A stretch of 64,000 nucleotides of DNA, from assembly GCA_002409995.1 (NCBI GenBank), contig DHOR01000040.1, positions 354,926 to 418,925 of the forward strand. Reading direction: 5' to 3'. The stretch is from Hungatella sp. UBA5385 (lineage in GTDB: Bacteria; Bacillota; Clostridia; Lachnospirales; Lachnospiraceae). The position numbers were made by a program, and so were the translations under genes. The notes under the pieces are model-generated. The model saw only the letters and a program-made list of their open reading frames with translations, had not been told where the DNA came from and searched no databases. Shown here piece after piece: positions 1 to 8,846 of this stretch (positions are counted from its first letter, which is position 1; the number at the start of each line of letters is the position of its first letter).

Positions 1-98
1 ATCAAAGCTGTCTTTTTCCCCATTGCAGCAGCCCTCAAAGCAGGCAGATAGCCGCCCGGACCACCACCAATGACAATTAAGTCATATTGTTTCTCCAT
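1..98 (-). CDS. lpdA: Dihydrolipoyl dehydrogenase, N-terminal fragment (cut by window edge)
   Basis: Only the first 32 codons are present; the gene continues off the left edge. The protein opens MEKQYDLIVIGGGPGG, the Rossmann FAD-binding signature (GGGPGG at residues 11-16) of flavin disulfide reductases, with no lipoyl domain in front. Dihydrolipoyl dehydrogenase (L protein) reoxidises the dihydrolipoyl arm of GcvH. The ATG at 98 follows GGAGGAATT. It lies 13 bp after the lipoate ligase stop and is the last visible gene of the glycine cleavage operon, which is why L protein is preferred over another flavoenzyme. The FAD fold is sure; the exact identity rests on context. Confidence 0.82.
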   Translation of the reverse strand, partial: MEKQYDLIVIGGGPGGYLPALRAAAMGKKTAL

Positions 99-111
99 AA
101 TTCCTCCTAAA

Positions 112-1101
112 CTAAAACATGGTACTAATCAGTGCCTGCACATCCTGCTTCATGCACTGCCGCATCTTGCTTTCACAAAGTATTTGCTGGATTCGGCGAT
201 ACACTGACTGACTGTTCCACATACAGCCAGCCAGGCAGGCGCTGATCAATTCTATAAAACTGCTGTCCATAGCATCAGAATAGACTTTAATCTCCTTAAG
301 CAGACCTTTCTCTACACAGACTTCAATTTCAACGCCTCCCCAGGAGAAGCGGCCGTCACATTGGTCTGTAAACATAATTTTTCTTCCGTACTTCCAGTCC
401 CAGGAGGCAAAACGGTCTCTGCTTTCTATTAGAGTCTGCTGTGAGAGACGGCTTTCGTCATAAGCCACAGGTTCAATTCCATACACTGTTCCAAAAGCTG
501 CCTTTAGCTTATCCCTCATAGATTCCACTGTTATATCGGGAATAAAATCTATAAGGTTTCCTACCCTGCTTTTCACAGAGTCAACACCTTTCGACTGCAG
601 CTTCTCTCTGGAAACATTGAGATATTTGGCCATTTCCTGCTTATCTGCAGACAGCAGTATAGTGCCATGATGGTAGCTGCAATCTCCTGTCTGATAATAG
701 GCATTGCCTGAAAACTTCTTTCCTTCAACCGTAATATCATTTCTCCCAGACCGCTCTGCTGTAACTCCATAACTTTCCACAGCCTTTAATATAACCTCTG
801 TCTGTTTGATCACATCGTAATTATGACTTTTAGCCAGAAATGTAAAATTCAAATTTCCTAAATCATGGAATACAGCACCGCCGCCTGACAGCCGCCTTGC
901 CAGATAACCTCCATCTGCTTCCAGCTCCTCTGCCCTGCACTCCTTCCACGGATTTTGATTCTTCCCTATGACTACAGTTTTCCGGTTCTGCCACAGGTAG
1001 AGTATGATCTCATCATCCCCTGCATCATGAAGAAGGAATTCCTCCAAAGCCAGATTCTCATAAGGATTGGTTCCTTTTCCATCAATACAGGATAGTTTCA
1101 T
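112..1101 (-). CDS. lplA: Lipoate-protein ligase A
   Basis: This 329-residue enzyme activates lipoate with ATP and transfers it to the acceptor lysine of lipoyl domains, here presumably GcvH. The family signatures are visible: RRLSGGGAVFHD at residues 69-80 and the lipoate-adenylate lysine loop GKKFSGNA at 127-134. Length fits a full LplA with the C-terminal accessory domain (about residues 245-329). I chose the ATG at 1101 because GGAGAA sits 9 nt ahead of it; a TTG two codons upstream is too close to that site. It begins 2 bp after the gcvPB stop and is followed by lpdA, so charging and recycling of the lipoyl arm are co-transcribed. Confidence 0.93.
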   Translation of the reverse strand: MKLSCIDGKGTNPYENLALEEFLLHDAGDDEIILYLWQNRKTVVIGKNQNPWKECRAEELEADGGYLARRLSGGGAVFHDLGNLNFTFLAKSHNYDVIKQTEVILKAVESYGVTAERSGRNDITVEGKKFSGNAYYQTGDCSYHHGTILLSADKQEMAKYLNVSREKLQSKGVDSVKSRVGNLIDFIPDITVESMRDKLKAAFGTVYGIEPVAYDESRLSQQTLIESRDRFASWDWKYGRKIMFTDQCDGRFSWGGVEIEVCVEKGLLKEIKVYSDAMDSSFIELISACLAGCMWNSQSVYRRIQQILCESKMRQCMKQDVQALISTMF

Positions 1102-1103
1102 AA

Positions 1104-2555
1104 TCAAAAGTTCTCCTTTGCTTCACATTCCGGAAAATCATAATGAAGCTTTGGATTACGGGCTGCTAAAACCTCATCAAGACGTTTCACCGGAGTGATA
1201 TGAGGGGAGCTGCGGATATATTCAGGATCAGTTTTAGCCTTTTCATAGATTTCACAAAATGCATCAATCAGTTCATCTAATTTTTCCTTTGACTCCGTTT
1301 CAGTAGGCTCTACCATGAGAGCTTCATGTACAATCAGCGGGAAATACATTGTAGGCGGATGAATTCCATAATCCAGCAGCGCCTTGGCAATGTCCATGGC
1401 TGTTACTGAAAGCTCCGCCTTCTCCTGTTCCAGACTCATAACAAATTCATGCATACACAGCTGTTTAAACGGCATATGATACATGTCTTCCAGCTTACTT
1501 TTTACATAATTGGCACTTAGCACTGCATTCCGGCTGGCTTCTACAATCCCTTCCGCTCCCAAAGTCAGGGCATAGGTTAAGGCTTTTACAACCACAAGGA
1601 AATTGCCGTAGAATCCTTTCACCATTCCTATAGACTGGGAATAAGGTTCCATATGATAAGAACCATTGTCCTTCACAATCTGTTTTCCAGGAAGAAATGG
1701 TGCCAGCAGCTCTTTACAGCCAACAGGACCGCTGCCCGGACCGCCGCCTCCATGTGGAGTGGAAAATGTTTTATGAAGATTTAAATGAACCACATCAAAT
1801 CCCATATCACCGGGTCTTGTAATTCCCATCACTGCATTTAAGTTTGCACCGTCGTAATAACAAAGTCCGCCTGCATCATGAATAATCTTTGTAATCTCAA
1901 GAATATTAGGGTCAAAAAGCCCCACTGTATTAGGGTTGGTCAGCATAAGTCCTGCTGTATCCTCTCCCACTGCTTCTCTCAGCTTTTCAATATTAACAAG
2001 CCCATCCTCTGTAGACGGAATATTAATTACCTGATATCCTGCCATTGTTGCGCTGGCAGGGTTGGTTCCATGAGCGGAATCAGGAACTATAATCTTACAT
2101 CTCTTTTCATCCTGTCTGCTTTCATGGTAAGCGCGGATCAGCAGCAGACCTGTAAACTCACCATGAGCTCCTGCTGCAGGCTGAAATGACATATGATCCA
2201 TGCCTGTAATCTCACAAAATACCTCTTCTGCTGTTTTCAGCACAGCAAGACTGCCCTGAACCGTTTCCTCAGACTGAAGAGGATGAACATTTTTAAATCC
2301 GGTTAGACCGGCAATCTCTTCATTGATCTTTGGATTATATTTCATGGTACAGGAGCCTAAAGGATAGGAACCGTCATTGACTCCGTGAGTTGCCTTGGCA
2401 AGCTCTGTATAGTGGCGGCTTATGTCATTTTCCGAAACCTGCGGAATACGAAGCGGTGTTTTTCTCTTCTCCTGAAACTCAATCACAGGCACATCACAGG
2501 GAGGCAGCACACTGCATCTGCGTCCTTCTACACTCTGTTCAAATATCAGCTTCAT
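1104..2555 (-). CDS. gcvPB: Glycine dehydrogenase (decarboxylating) subunit 2
   Basis: This is the PLP-carrying half of the two-subunit P protein, which decarboxylates glycine and passes the aminomethyl group to lipoylated GcvH. The PLP lysine lies in NLHKTFSTPHGGGGPG near residue 270, followed by the glycine-rich loop typical of P proteins. At 483 residues it has the usual length. The ATG at 2555 overlaps the gcvPA stop as ATGA, a translational-coupling arrangement suited to an alpha2beta2 enzyme; the GTG at 2564 is too close to the AGGAGG to be the start. The next gene, lplA, starts 2 bp after the stop. Confidence 0.97.
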   Translation of the reverse strand: MKLIFEQSVEGRRCSVLPPCDVPVIEFQEKRKTPLRIPQVSENDISRHYTELAKATHGVNDGSYPLGSCTMKYNPKINEEIAGLTGFKNVHPLQSEETVQGSLAVLKTAEEVFCEITGMDHMSFQPAAGAHGEFTGLLLIRAYHESRQDEKRCKIIVPDSAHGTNPASATMAGYQVINIPSTEDGLVNIEKLREAVGEDTAGLMLTNPNTVGLFDPNILEITKIIHDAGGLCYYDGANLNAVMGITRPGDMGFDVVHLNLHKTFSTPHGGGGPGSGPVGCKELLAPFLPGKQIVKDNGSYHMEPYSQSIGMVKGFYGNFLVVVKALTYALTLGAEGIVEASRNAVLSANYVKSKLEDMYHMPFKQLCMHEFVMSLEQEKAELSVTAMDIAKALLDYGIHPPTMYFPLIVHEALMVEPTETESKEKLDELIDAFCEIYEKAKTDPEYIRSSPHITPVKRLDEVLAARNPKLHYDFPECEAKENF

Positions 2556-3871
2556 GACTTGCACACCTCCTTTACAAGGTCTGTTAACTCATCCATTTCT
2601 TCCCTGGTGTTCATCTCTGTGGCACACCATAAGATTCTTCCATCTGCCAGAGGAAGCCCTCCTAAATACCCATGGTCTTCTAAATGTTTCATAAGCAGAG
2701 AAGTGTCCACAGGACAATCTGTTACAAACTCATGAAAATAAGGTTTGTCGTATGTCAGCTTTAGACCTGCCTCCTCCAGCTTTTTCTGAAGATAATGGGC
2801 TTTTGAGGCAGACTGAACTGCAACATCTCTTAACCCCTCAGGTCCCATGGCAGATAAGTACACAGAAGCAGTCAAAGCACATAATGCCTGATTGGAACAA
2901 ACATTGCTGCTGGCTTTTTCCCTGCGGATATGCTGCTCTCTTGCCTGCAACGTAAGTACAAAGCCCCGTTTTCCCTCAGAATCCACAGTTTCTCCTACGA
3001 TTCTTCCCGGAAGCTTTCTCATCATCTCTTTGGTTGCAGCCATATAACCCAGATAAGGGCCGCCAAATGCCATAGGAAGACCAAGAGGCTGCCCCTCTCC
3101 TACTGCAATATCTGCACCATATTCAGCAGGTGCAGGAAGAACTGCCAGAGAGACAGGATTGCACCCCATAATCAGACGTGCCCCCTTTTCATGTACCACC
3201 TGACTGCAGGTATCGGTATCTTCTATGACACCATAGTAATTAGGCTGCTCCATATAAAAACAAGCTGTCCTTTCATCCATCATGGAGGCAAGAGCCTCTG
3301 TATCAACGGCGCCGTCTCTGGAAGGCACAAGCTCCAATTCAGCTCCCCGGCCGTTGCAGTAGGTTTTTATGGTTGCAAGAACCTGAGGGTTGGCTGTCTC
3401 TGCTGCCAGCACACGGACTTTTTTCCGTTCCCTGCACATGAATACACTTTCTGCTGCTGCACTTGCCCCGTCATACATGGAGGCATTGGAAGCGTCCAGA
3501 CCTGTCAGTTCACAGATCATGGTCTGATACTCAAAGATGGACTGTAAATTCCCCTGGCTGATCTCAGCCTGATAGGGTGTGTAGGCTGTAACAAACTCCT
3601 CCTTAGAGGAAACCTGCCGTACAATAGCAGGTATAAAATGGTTATAAGCGCCGGCTCCCCGGAAAATGTGGGAAAATACCTTATTCTTCCCTGCCAGCCC
3701 TTCCATCTGCCTTCTGATTTCCAGCTCAGAACTGCCTTCCGGCATCTCAAGCTTTCTCTTTAACTTCACCTCTTCCGGAACAGATGCAAATAAATCATCA
3801 TAATCCCCGCAGCCGATTTGACGAAGCATCTCCTCCTGCTGTTTCTTGGTATTGGATACGTAAGAACCCAT
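2552..3871 (-). CDS. gcvPA: Glycine dehydrogenase (decarboxylating) subunit 1
   Basis: This 439-residue protein is the non-PLP subunit that pairs with GcvPB. The sequence is collinear with GcvPA: an N-terminal helical region (MGSYVSNTKKQQEEMLRQIG), then the aminotransferase-like fold with YTPYQAEISQGNLQ and YDGASAAAE around residues 95-140. As expected for this subunit it has no HKT lysine. The ATG at 3871 has AAGGAG 7 nt upstream and is preferred to the GTG at 3877. Its TGA overlaps the gcvPB start. Confidence 0.96.
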   Translation of the reverse strand: MGSYVSNTKKQQEEMLRQIGCGDYDDLFASVPEEVKLKRKLEMPEGSSELEIRRQMEGLAGKNKVFSHIFRGAGAYNHFIPAIVRQVSSKEEFVTAYTPYQAEISQGNLQSIFEYQTMICELTGLDASNASMYDGASAAAESVFMCRERKKVRVLAAETANPQVLATIKTYCNGRGAELELVPSRDGAVDTEALASMMDERTACFYMEQPNYYGVIEDTDTCSQVVHEKGARLIMGCNPVSLAVLPAPAEYGADIAVGEGQPLGLPMAFGGPYLGYMAATKEMMRKLPGRIVGETVDSEGKRGFVLTLQAREQHIRREKASSNVCSNQALCALTASVYLSAMGPEGLRDVAVQSASKAHYLQKKLEEAGLKLTYDKPYFHEFVTDCPVDTSLLMKHLEDHGYLGGLPLADGRILWCATEMNTREEMDELTDLVKEVCKS

Positions 3872-3901
3872 ATACACTCTCCTTCCGCTGCTGTCCCTTA
3901 T

Positions 3902-4279
3902 CTACAGCTGGGCAATATAATCCTCATATTCCTTTGCGCTTATAAGCTCCTCCTGTTCTTCCACATCAGAAACAATAATCAAATAAGCGCTGTTAGCATC
4001 CTGGTTAATCAGTGCAGGATTATCAAGAAGATCTTCATTAATATCCTTCACAATTCCGCTGATTGGGGAAAATACATCTGATACTGCTTTTACAGACTCC
4101 ACATCACCAAAAGCTTCTCCTGCAGTCACCTCATCTCCAGGCTCAGGAAGATTGACGAAAACCAGATCACCCATTTCTTCCTGTGCAAATTCTGTCAGTC
4201 CCAATTTCACTGTTCCATCTTCCAGGAACTCCACCCATTCGTGGGATTTTGAATACTTATAATTTTCCGGAAATCTCAT
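3902..4279 (-). CDS. gcvH: Glycine cleavage system H protein
   Basis: This 125-residue lipoyl carrier shuttles the aminomethyl group between P, T and L proteins. The lipoylation lysine is in GDVESVKAVSDV (near residue 60), and the N-terminal SHEWVEF motif is typical. The start is the ATG at 4279, which has GGAGG 8 nt upstream; the in-frame ATG at 4294 overlaps that Shine-Dalgarno. It lies between gcvT and gcvPA and is the presumed substrate of the downstream lipoate ligase. Confidence 0.97.
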   Translation of the reverse strand: MRFPENYKYSKSHEWVEFLEDGTVKLGLTEFAQEEMGDLVFVNLPEPGDEVTAGEAFGDVESVKAVSDVFSPISGIVKDINEDLLDNPALINQDANSAYLIIVSDVEEQEELISAKEYEDYIAQL

Positions 4280-4294
4280 AATCAATACCTCCAT

Positions 4295-5386
4295 TTATTT
4301 TTTAGGTTTTTTATAAAAAGGCAGAGGCACAATTTCTGCCGCTACTCTTCTTCCTCTTACTTCAGCCTCCACTGCAGTTCCAGGCAGTGAATGCTCCTTA
4401 TTAACCAGAGCCATAGCTACAGGATATCCAAGAAACGGCACATGGGTTCCTGAGGTGGTAATTCCAATTTCCTCATCCCCTATATATAGCTTTGCCTGTT
4501 CTCTGATAATTCCCCTTCCTGTGACTTTTAAGCCGATTCGGGTAATTGCCGGCTCCCCTTTTTCTTCCAACGCTTTTTTGCCTATAAAATCAGGCTTTTT
4601 CATCTTTACTGCAAAAGAAAGACCTGTTTCCAGAGGCGTAACATTGTCATCCATTTCATGACCATACAAAGGCATACCAGCCTCCAGCCTTAAAGTATCT
4701 CTGGCACCGAGACCACAGGGAATCAGCCCATCTTCCTTACCGGCTTCCATCAGGGCTTCCCACATATCAGCGGCTTTTTCTGCTGCCATATACAGCTCAT
4801 ATCCATCTTCTCCTGTATATCCTGTTTTGGAGATGAGACAGCGAATCCCTGCCGCCTCACAGTCCGCAAGGCAGGTGTAATAACGTAACGGAATCATGGA
4901 TTCCTCTGTTATTTTTTGAAGAATTTCCTTTGCCTTAGGTCCCTGAAGAGCAATCTGACCGATAGAAGGAGAAATATCCGTAAATACAGCTCCAGGCAGC
5001 TGATGCTCCTTCATCCATAGAAAATCCTTATCCTTATTGGCTGCATTGACCACAATAAAATAACAGCAGTCTCTGATTTTATAAACAATCAGATCGTCTA
5101 CCACTCCCCCATTTTCATTGCACATGGGACTGTACCTTGCCTGACCATCAGCCATATCTGTAAAATCATTGGTCAGAAGATAATTTAAGTTTTCAAGTGC
5201 ACCTTCTCCCTCACAGAGAATCTCTCCCATATGGGATACATCAAACATTCCGCAGCTATTGCGGACTGCCAAGTGCTCTGCTATTACTCCTGTTTCATAC
5301 TGAACAGGAAGCAGATATCCTGCAAACGGTACCATACGGCCGCCGTACTTTACATGGGTATCATATAGAGCAGTTTTTAATTCCAT
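4295..5386 (-). CDS. gcvT: Aminomethyltransferase (glycine cleavage T protein)
   Basis: T protein releases ammonia from aminomethyl-lipoyl-GcvH and makes 5,10-methylene-tetrahydrofolate. The 363-residue protein shows the family landmarks GMFDVSHMGEI near residue 50, ISKTGYTGEDGYELY in the middle and LGARDTLRLEAGMPLYGHE. The ATG at 5386 is preceded by AAGGAGGG; the upstream in-frame ATG at 5407 has no ribosome binding site. It is the first gene of the operon. I see no glycine riboswitch ahead of it, only a long hairpin. Confidence 0.96.
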   Translation of the reverse strand: MELKTALYDTHVKYGGRMVPFAGYLLPVQYETGVIAEHLAVRNSCGMFDVSHMGEILCEGEGALENLNYLLTNDFTDMADGQARYSPMCNENGGVVDDLIVYKIRDCCYFIVVNAANKDKDFLWMKEHQLPGAVFTDISPSIGQIALQGPKAKEILQKITEESMIPLRYYTCLADCEAAGIRCLISKTGYTGEDGYELYMAAEKAADMWEALMEAGKEDGLIPCGLGARDTLRLEAGMPLYGHEMDDNVTPLETGLSFAVKMKKPDFIGKKALEEKGEPAITRIGLKVTGRGIIREQAKLYIGDEEIGITTSGTHVPFLGYPVAMALVNKEHSLPGTAVEAEVRGRRVAAEIVPLPFYKKPKK

Positions 5387-5423
5387 GCTAAACCCTCCTT
5401 TTGTCATTGTTAATTTATGAACG

Positions 5424-5464
5424 AAGACAGGGCATACAACTGAAATGGTTGTATGCCCTGTCTT
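5424..5464. terminator. 17-bp perfect hairpin between the AraC-type gene and gcvT
   Basis: AAGACAGGGCATACAAC (5424-5440) and its exact complement (5448-5464) flank a 7-nt loop. It sits just past the stop of the AraC-family gene and about 40 bp before gcvT. Neither strand has a good U-tract after the stem (minus strand reads CTTCGTTCATAAATT), so it may be a weak terminator, a processing or stability element, or an attenuator ahead of the gcv operon. The palindrome is certain; its role is inferred. Confidence 0.5.
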
Positions 5465-5498
5465 AGTACCCGATAATAAGTGAGACTACTTTAAGCTC

Positions 5499-6332
5499 TT
5501 AAACAGGGATTTTGTCATCTCCTGAAGCCATGGCTTTGCGGTACTGGCTTGGCAGGATTTTATAACGCTTCTTAAACGCCTTAGAAAAGGCACGGCTATC
5601 GGCAAATCCATGATTCATAGCAATCTCCCCGATCTCATGATCTGTATTTACCAGTTCCCTCACAGCATATTTAACTCTTAAATCAATCAGGTAGGTCCTG
5701 TAGCTGACCTCTGCGTATTTTTGAAACATCCTTGATAAATAGGTAGGTGTAAATCCAAATCTGTCTGCCACCTCCGGCAGCCTTAAATCCTCATGGTAGT
5801 TTTCCTTCATATATCTGGTCACTTCTGATAAACGGTCCAGATGTTTTTTCTGGCGCAGAACAGCCTTATCCATGGTCTCTGTTTTAAATTCAGTAAGGAG
5901 AAGATAAAGAAGCTGATAAAACAGGCTCTTCACCTTCAATCTGTAACCATATTCCCGGCTGTCGTACTCTGCAAACATGGCTGAAACCAGCTCTGCCAGC
6001 TGTCTGCAGCTTTTCTCATCCTTTTTCTCAAATATATAATTGCCCTCTTCTTCAAATGCCTCTGCAGGAATCTGAAGAACAATGGTAACGTTGGGATCAG
6101 GGCAGTCAATGGAATGAATCTCATTGGAATTCACAAGAACAAAATCCTGCTGTTTCAAAGGATAATGTCTGTTGTTAATATAAAAATCAATGGCTCCCTC
6201 CATCACCAAAAACAGCTCCAGAGAATGGTGCCAGTGCTTTGTCACCTTATAATTACCCTCTCGTCCTTCGAAAATAAACATCTTAAAGGGCAGATCATCA
6301 TTGGGAATTACCAGTTCGTGTCTAAAATCCAT
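5499..6332 (-). CDS. AraC-family transcriptional regulator with N-terminal cupin
   Basis: This 277-residue protein has an N-terminal cupin sensor domain (about 1-150, with TKHWHHSLELFLVMEGAIDFYI reading as the metal/ligand barrel) and two C-terminal helix-turn-helix motifs: the first in LRLPEVADRFGFTPTYLSRMF, the second in IGEIAMNHGFADSRAFSKAF, followed by the family ending YRKAM. The ATG at 6332 is 12 bp after the upstream GGDEF gene, so the two form one operon. Target genes and ligand are unknown. The gcv operon follows it on the same strand behind a hairpin, but a regulatory link is only a guess. Confidence 0.9.
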   Translation of the reverse strand: MDFRHELVIPNDDLPFKMFIFEGREGNYKVTKHWHHSLELFLVMEGAIDFYINNRHYPLKQQDFVLVNSNEIHSIDCPDPNVTIVLQIPAEAFEEEGNYIFEKKDEKSCRQLAELVSAMFAEYDSREYGYRLKVKSLFYQLLYLLLTEFKTETMDKAVLRQKKHLDRLSEVTRYMKENYHEDLRLPEVADRFGFTPTYLSRMFQKYAEVSYRTYLIDLRVKYAVRELVNTDHEIGEIAMNHGFADSRAFSKAFKKRYKILPSQYRKAMASGDDKIPV

Positions 6333-6343
6333 GGTGCCACCTC

Positions 6344-8761
6344 TTATGAATCTTCCTCAACTCTGTTCATAGTTTCCGGATCGTACATGGTATACTGGTT
6401 TCGCCCCTTCTGCTTTGACTTATATAATGCAATATCTGCTTTGTGCAGCAGATCATGATAGGTGGTTCCATCCCGGGGTGCTATGGAGATGCCGATGCTC
6501 AAGGTGGAATAGAACACTACACCCTCCTCTGTTTTATGAGGTGTTTTGCTCCAGCTCTCCATCAGCCTTGCAACTCTTCTTGTAATCTGATCCACATTGC
6601 CTGTTAAGGTACAGAACATGGCAAATTCGTCGCCCCCTAAGCGGGCAATGATATCGGTTGCGCGAAAATTACTGCGCAGGGAACGTGCCAGTGACTTTAA
6701 AACAGCATCCCCTACCACATGACCGTAATTATCGTTAACCTGTTTAAAATAGTCAAAATCAATAATAATGAATGCAGACATCTTCCCATAAGGCAGCTCC
6801 TGATTAAGCAGATGTGTTGTCTGCTTCTCCAGCGCACCTCTGTTTAAAAGACCTGTAAGCACATCGGACTCCGCCTGCTTATTGGCATCCTCAAGTCTCT
6901 GATATACTAAAACAGTGGCTAAGAGAGCGCTGATAGCCTGTACTGTTTCCAGATCATTGTGACCCAGGCGGGATAAAAATGGAGAAGACTCCACCATTCT
7001 GCCTGTAATAATAATTGCCGCAATCTCATTTTGTACTACAACAGGTGCTGAGATAAAATAAGGCAGATAGAGTGTTTCCCTTAAATCCTTTAACCGTTCC
7101 TCTCCATCCTCTGATGTAATGAGAACCGGATGCTCTAAATCGAGGAGTTCTTCATCCATCTCAATATGGCGCCCCTGTAATTTCATCTTCTCATCAGTGG
7201 TATAACCCTGCAGAACAGAGGGTGTAAACTTACCATTCCCATCAGGCACCATAACCACTGTTTTCTGCATATTAAGAGCAGCATTCATACGCTGGGTTAC
7301 AAGGAGAAAAAGGCTTTCATCACCCTGTCCCTGGCGAAGAGATACTGCAAGCTCTGCCAGAAGGCTGAAACCTCTCCGTTTCTGCTCCAGCTCATGGCGT
7401 ATAGAGATAGACTGTACATCAAGAGACAACACCTTAGCTGCATTCTGTTTACAGAGAGCCTTAAGAGCCTCCAGAGGAATCTCTGATGAATTGCCATGTG
7501 TGCCCGGCTGTGTATTCCATAGGGCTTCTTTTTTATAGCCCCTGCCTGTATCTCCCGGTTTCTTCTTGGAAAAGAGGCAGAAAACCCCTGTCCAGTCCAG
7601 CCCTCTTGGGCGGCCGCCAATAGAGCCGATCTCCACCCCTGTATACAAGCCCAGAAGGGGAGCTCTTCCATCGACTACTTCCTGAATTACAACTGCATCT
7701 TCCATCTCAATACCCCCATACCCTGCACAACGTCCTGCACAGTCTATGTATACAGCAAATACAGGCTCTCTTCCGTCCAGCCTGTCGAAAACCTCCTGTA
7801 CCTTAGGTTTTATATAATCCAGCTCCAGTGAACGGAACATAAGCTGAAACTCTGTTCCCTCCACCATATCAGGTTCAAACATCACAATACCGCCCCGCTC
7901 CTTATCAAGATCGAGACACAGTCTGCTTGCATAATTATTCTCGTTATATTCTCCCCAGCGTTCCCCATGATTAATTCCAAACAACAGGAAAAATGGATAG
8001 TCCTCCGGTTGAATGGCCGGCCCCAGCATACGATCTATAAAATCAATGGCCGGCTCTCCATTAATCTCAAGGATTACTGATCCTTCCGACTTTGTTACGG
8101 TGTAATAAGGGGAAGCAGGACGACAGCCATGAATAATCGTGCTGTCAATGCAGATATCATCAGAAAATGCCAAAGCCATGGCACTGTGTGATCCCAGTGC
8201 TTCTCCTGTATACTGGAGAGTAGGTGTGGCAGAATGATTCCCCTGGAGACCGGCACCTGTTATATCAGGCAAGAATCCAAGTCCCTTTTCAATTCCTTCC
8301 AACAGCCATGTTGCCATCAGCAGACGCATATCTCCCTTGGTCTGATCAATGGCATCATAAAACAACATCACAGAAGATTCCGATGTGATCCCGCTATCTC
8401 CAAGGCGCTTACCAAGACGTCTTCCGGTTTCCACTTCACTTTCCGCAAGCCTATCCTCAATCAGCACGGTACACCGGCTGTCTTCAAGCCAGATACATGC
8501 CACACCTACCTGATCTCCTGCATATCCAAACTGATCATTGGTAATAACACCAACAGCGCCTCCTCCATAGATGGAATTGGAGTTGCCTGTTATTGCCGCT
8601 ACTTCTTTACGAAGAATATATTCACTATGACGTGCAGTGGCAAATAGCAGCACCAGATCGCAGGGATCTGTACGCCCTGTTTTCTTCAGAGCACGTTCTG
8701 CTGCCTGTCTGCCTGCAATCATACTGTCGGGATTCTCACTATACCCCACTCCTACCTGCAT
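6344..8761 (-). CDS. FIST-domain diguanylate cyclase (FIST-GAF-GGDEF)
   Basis: This 805-residue cytoplasmic sensor probably makes cyclic-di-GMP. The N-terminal about 390 residues are FIST_N plus FIST_C, a proposed small-ligand (amino acid-like) sensory module: MQVGVGYSENPDSMIAGRQA opens it and a CAGRCAGYG segment lies in FIST_C. A GAF-like region follows (about 460-620), then GGDEF (about 635-800). The catalytic motif RLGGDEFAMF is intact, and a product-inhibition I-site RATD lies exactly five residues before GGDEF. There are no membrane segments. The start at 8761 follows AAAAGGGGAGACGTAT. It is co-transcribed with the AraC gene 12 bp downstream. Confidence 0.93.
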   Translation of the reverse strand: MQVGVGYSENPDSMIAGRQAAERALKKTGRTDPCDLVLLFATARHSEYILRKEVAAITGNSNSIYGGGAVGVITNDQFGYAGDQVGVACIWLEDSRCTVLIEDRLAESEVETGRRLGKRLGDSGITSESSVMLFYDAIDQTKGDMRLLMATWLLEGIEKGLGFLPDITGAGLQGNHSATPTLQYTGEALGSHSAMALAFSDDICIDSTIIHGCRPASPYYTVTKSEGSVILEINGEPAIDFIDRMLGPAIQPEDYPFFLLFGINHGERWGEYNENNYASRLCLDLDKERGGIVMFEPDMVEGTEFQLMFRSLELDYIKPKVQEVFDRLDGREPVFAVYIDCAGRCAGYGGIEMEDAVVIQEVVDGRAPLLGLYTGVEIGSIGGRPRGLDWTGVFCLFSKKKPGDTGRGYKKEALWNTQPGTHGNSSEIPLEALKALCKQNAAKVLSLDVQSISIRHELEQKRRGFSLLAELAVSLRQGQGDESLFLLVTQRMNAALNMQKTVVMVPDGNGKFTPSVLQGYTTDEKMKLQGRHIEMDEELLDLEHPVLITSEDGEERLKDLRETLYLPYFISAPVVVQNEIAAIIITGRMVESSPFLSRLGHNDLETVQAISALLATVLVYQRLEDANKQAESDVLTGLLNRGALEKQTTHLLNQELPYGKMSAFIIIDFDYFKQVNDNYGHVVGDAVLKSLARSLRSNFRATDIIARLGGDEFAMFCTLTGNVDQITRRVARLMESWSKTPHKTEEGVVFYSTLSIGISIAPRDGTTYHDLLHKADIALYKSKQKGRNQYTMYDPETMNRVEEDS

Positions 8762-8798
8762 ATACGTCTCCCCTTTTCTTTCTGTATCTCTTCTTAGT

Positions 8799-8814
8799 GT
8801 ATAGCATACTATAC
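8799..8814. promoter_or_regulatory. 16-bp inverted repeat in the promoter region of the FIST-GGDEF gene
   Basis: GTATAG-CATA-CTATAC is a perfect inverted repeat about 40 bp upstream of the FIST-GGDEF start. It overlaps plausible -10 sequences on the minus strand (TATGCT/TATACA) downstream of TTGCTT. It could be an operator or a chance palindrome of -10-like sequence. Confidence 0.3.
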
Positions 8815-8846
8815 TTTGCCAAAAAAAAGCAAGTCTAATCTATGAT

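Noticed and set aside
2930..3547. 205-codon open frame on the plus strand opposite gcvPA
   Set aside because: It is wholly antisense to a clear gcvPA gene, has Cys/His-rich composition typical of antisense frames, and no ribosome binding site.
5408..5498. Glycine riboswitch ahead of gcvT
   Set aside because: The space is too short and the conserved aptamer core is absent.
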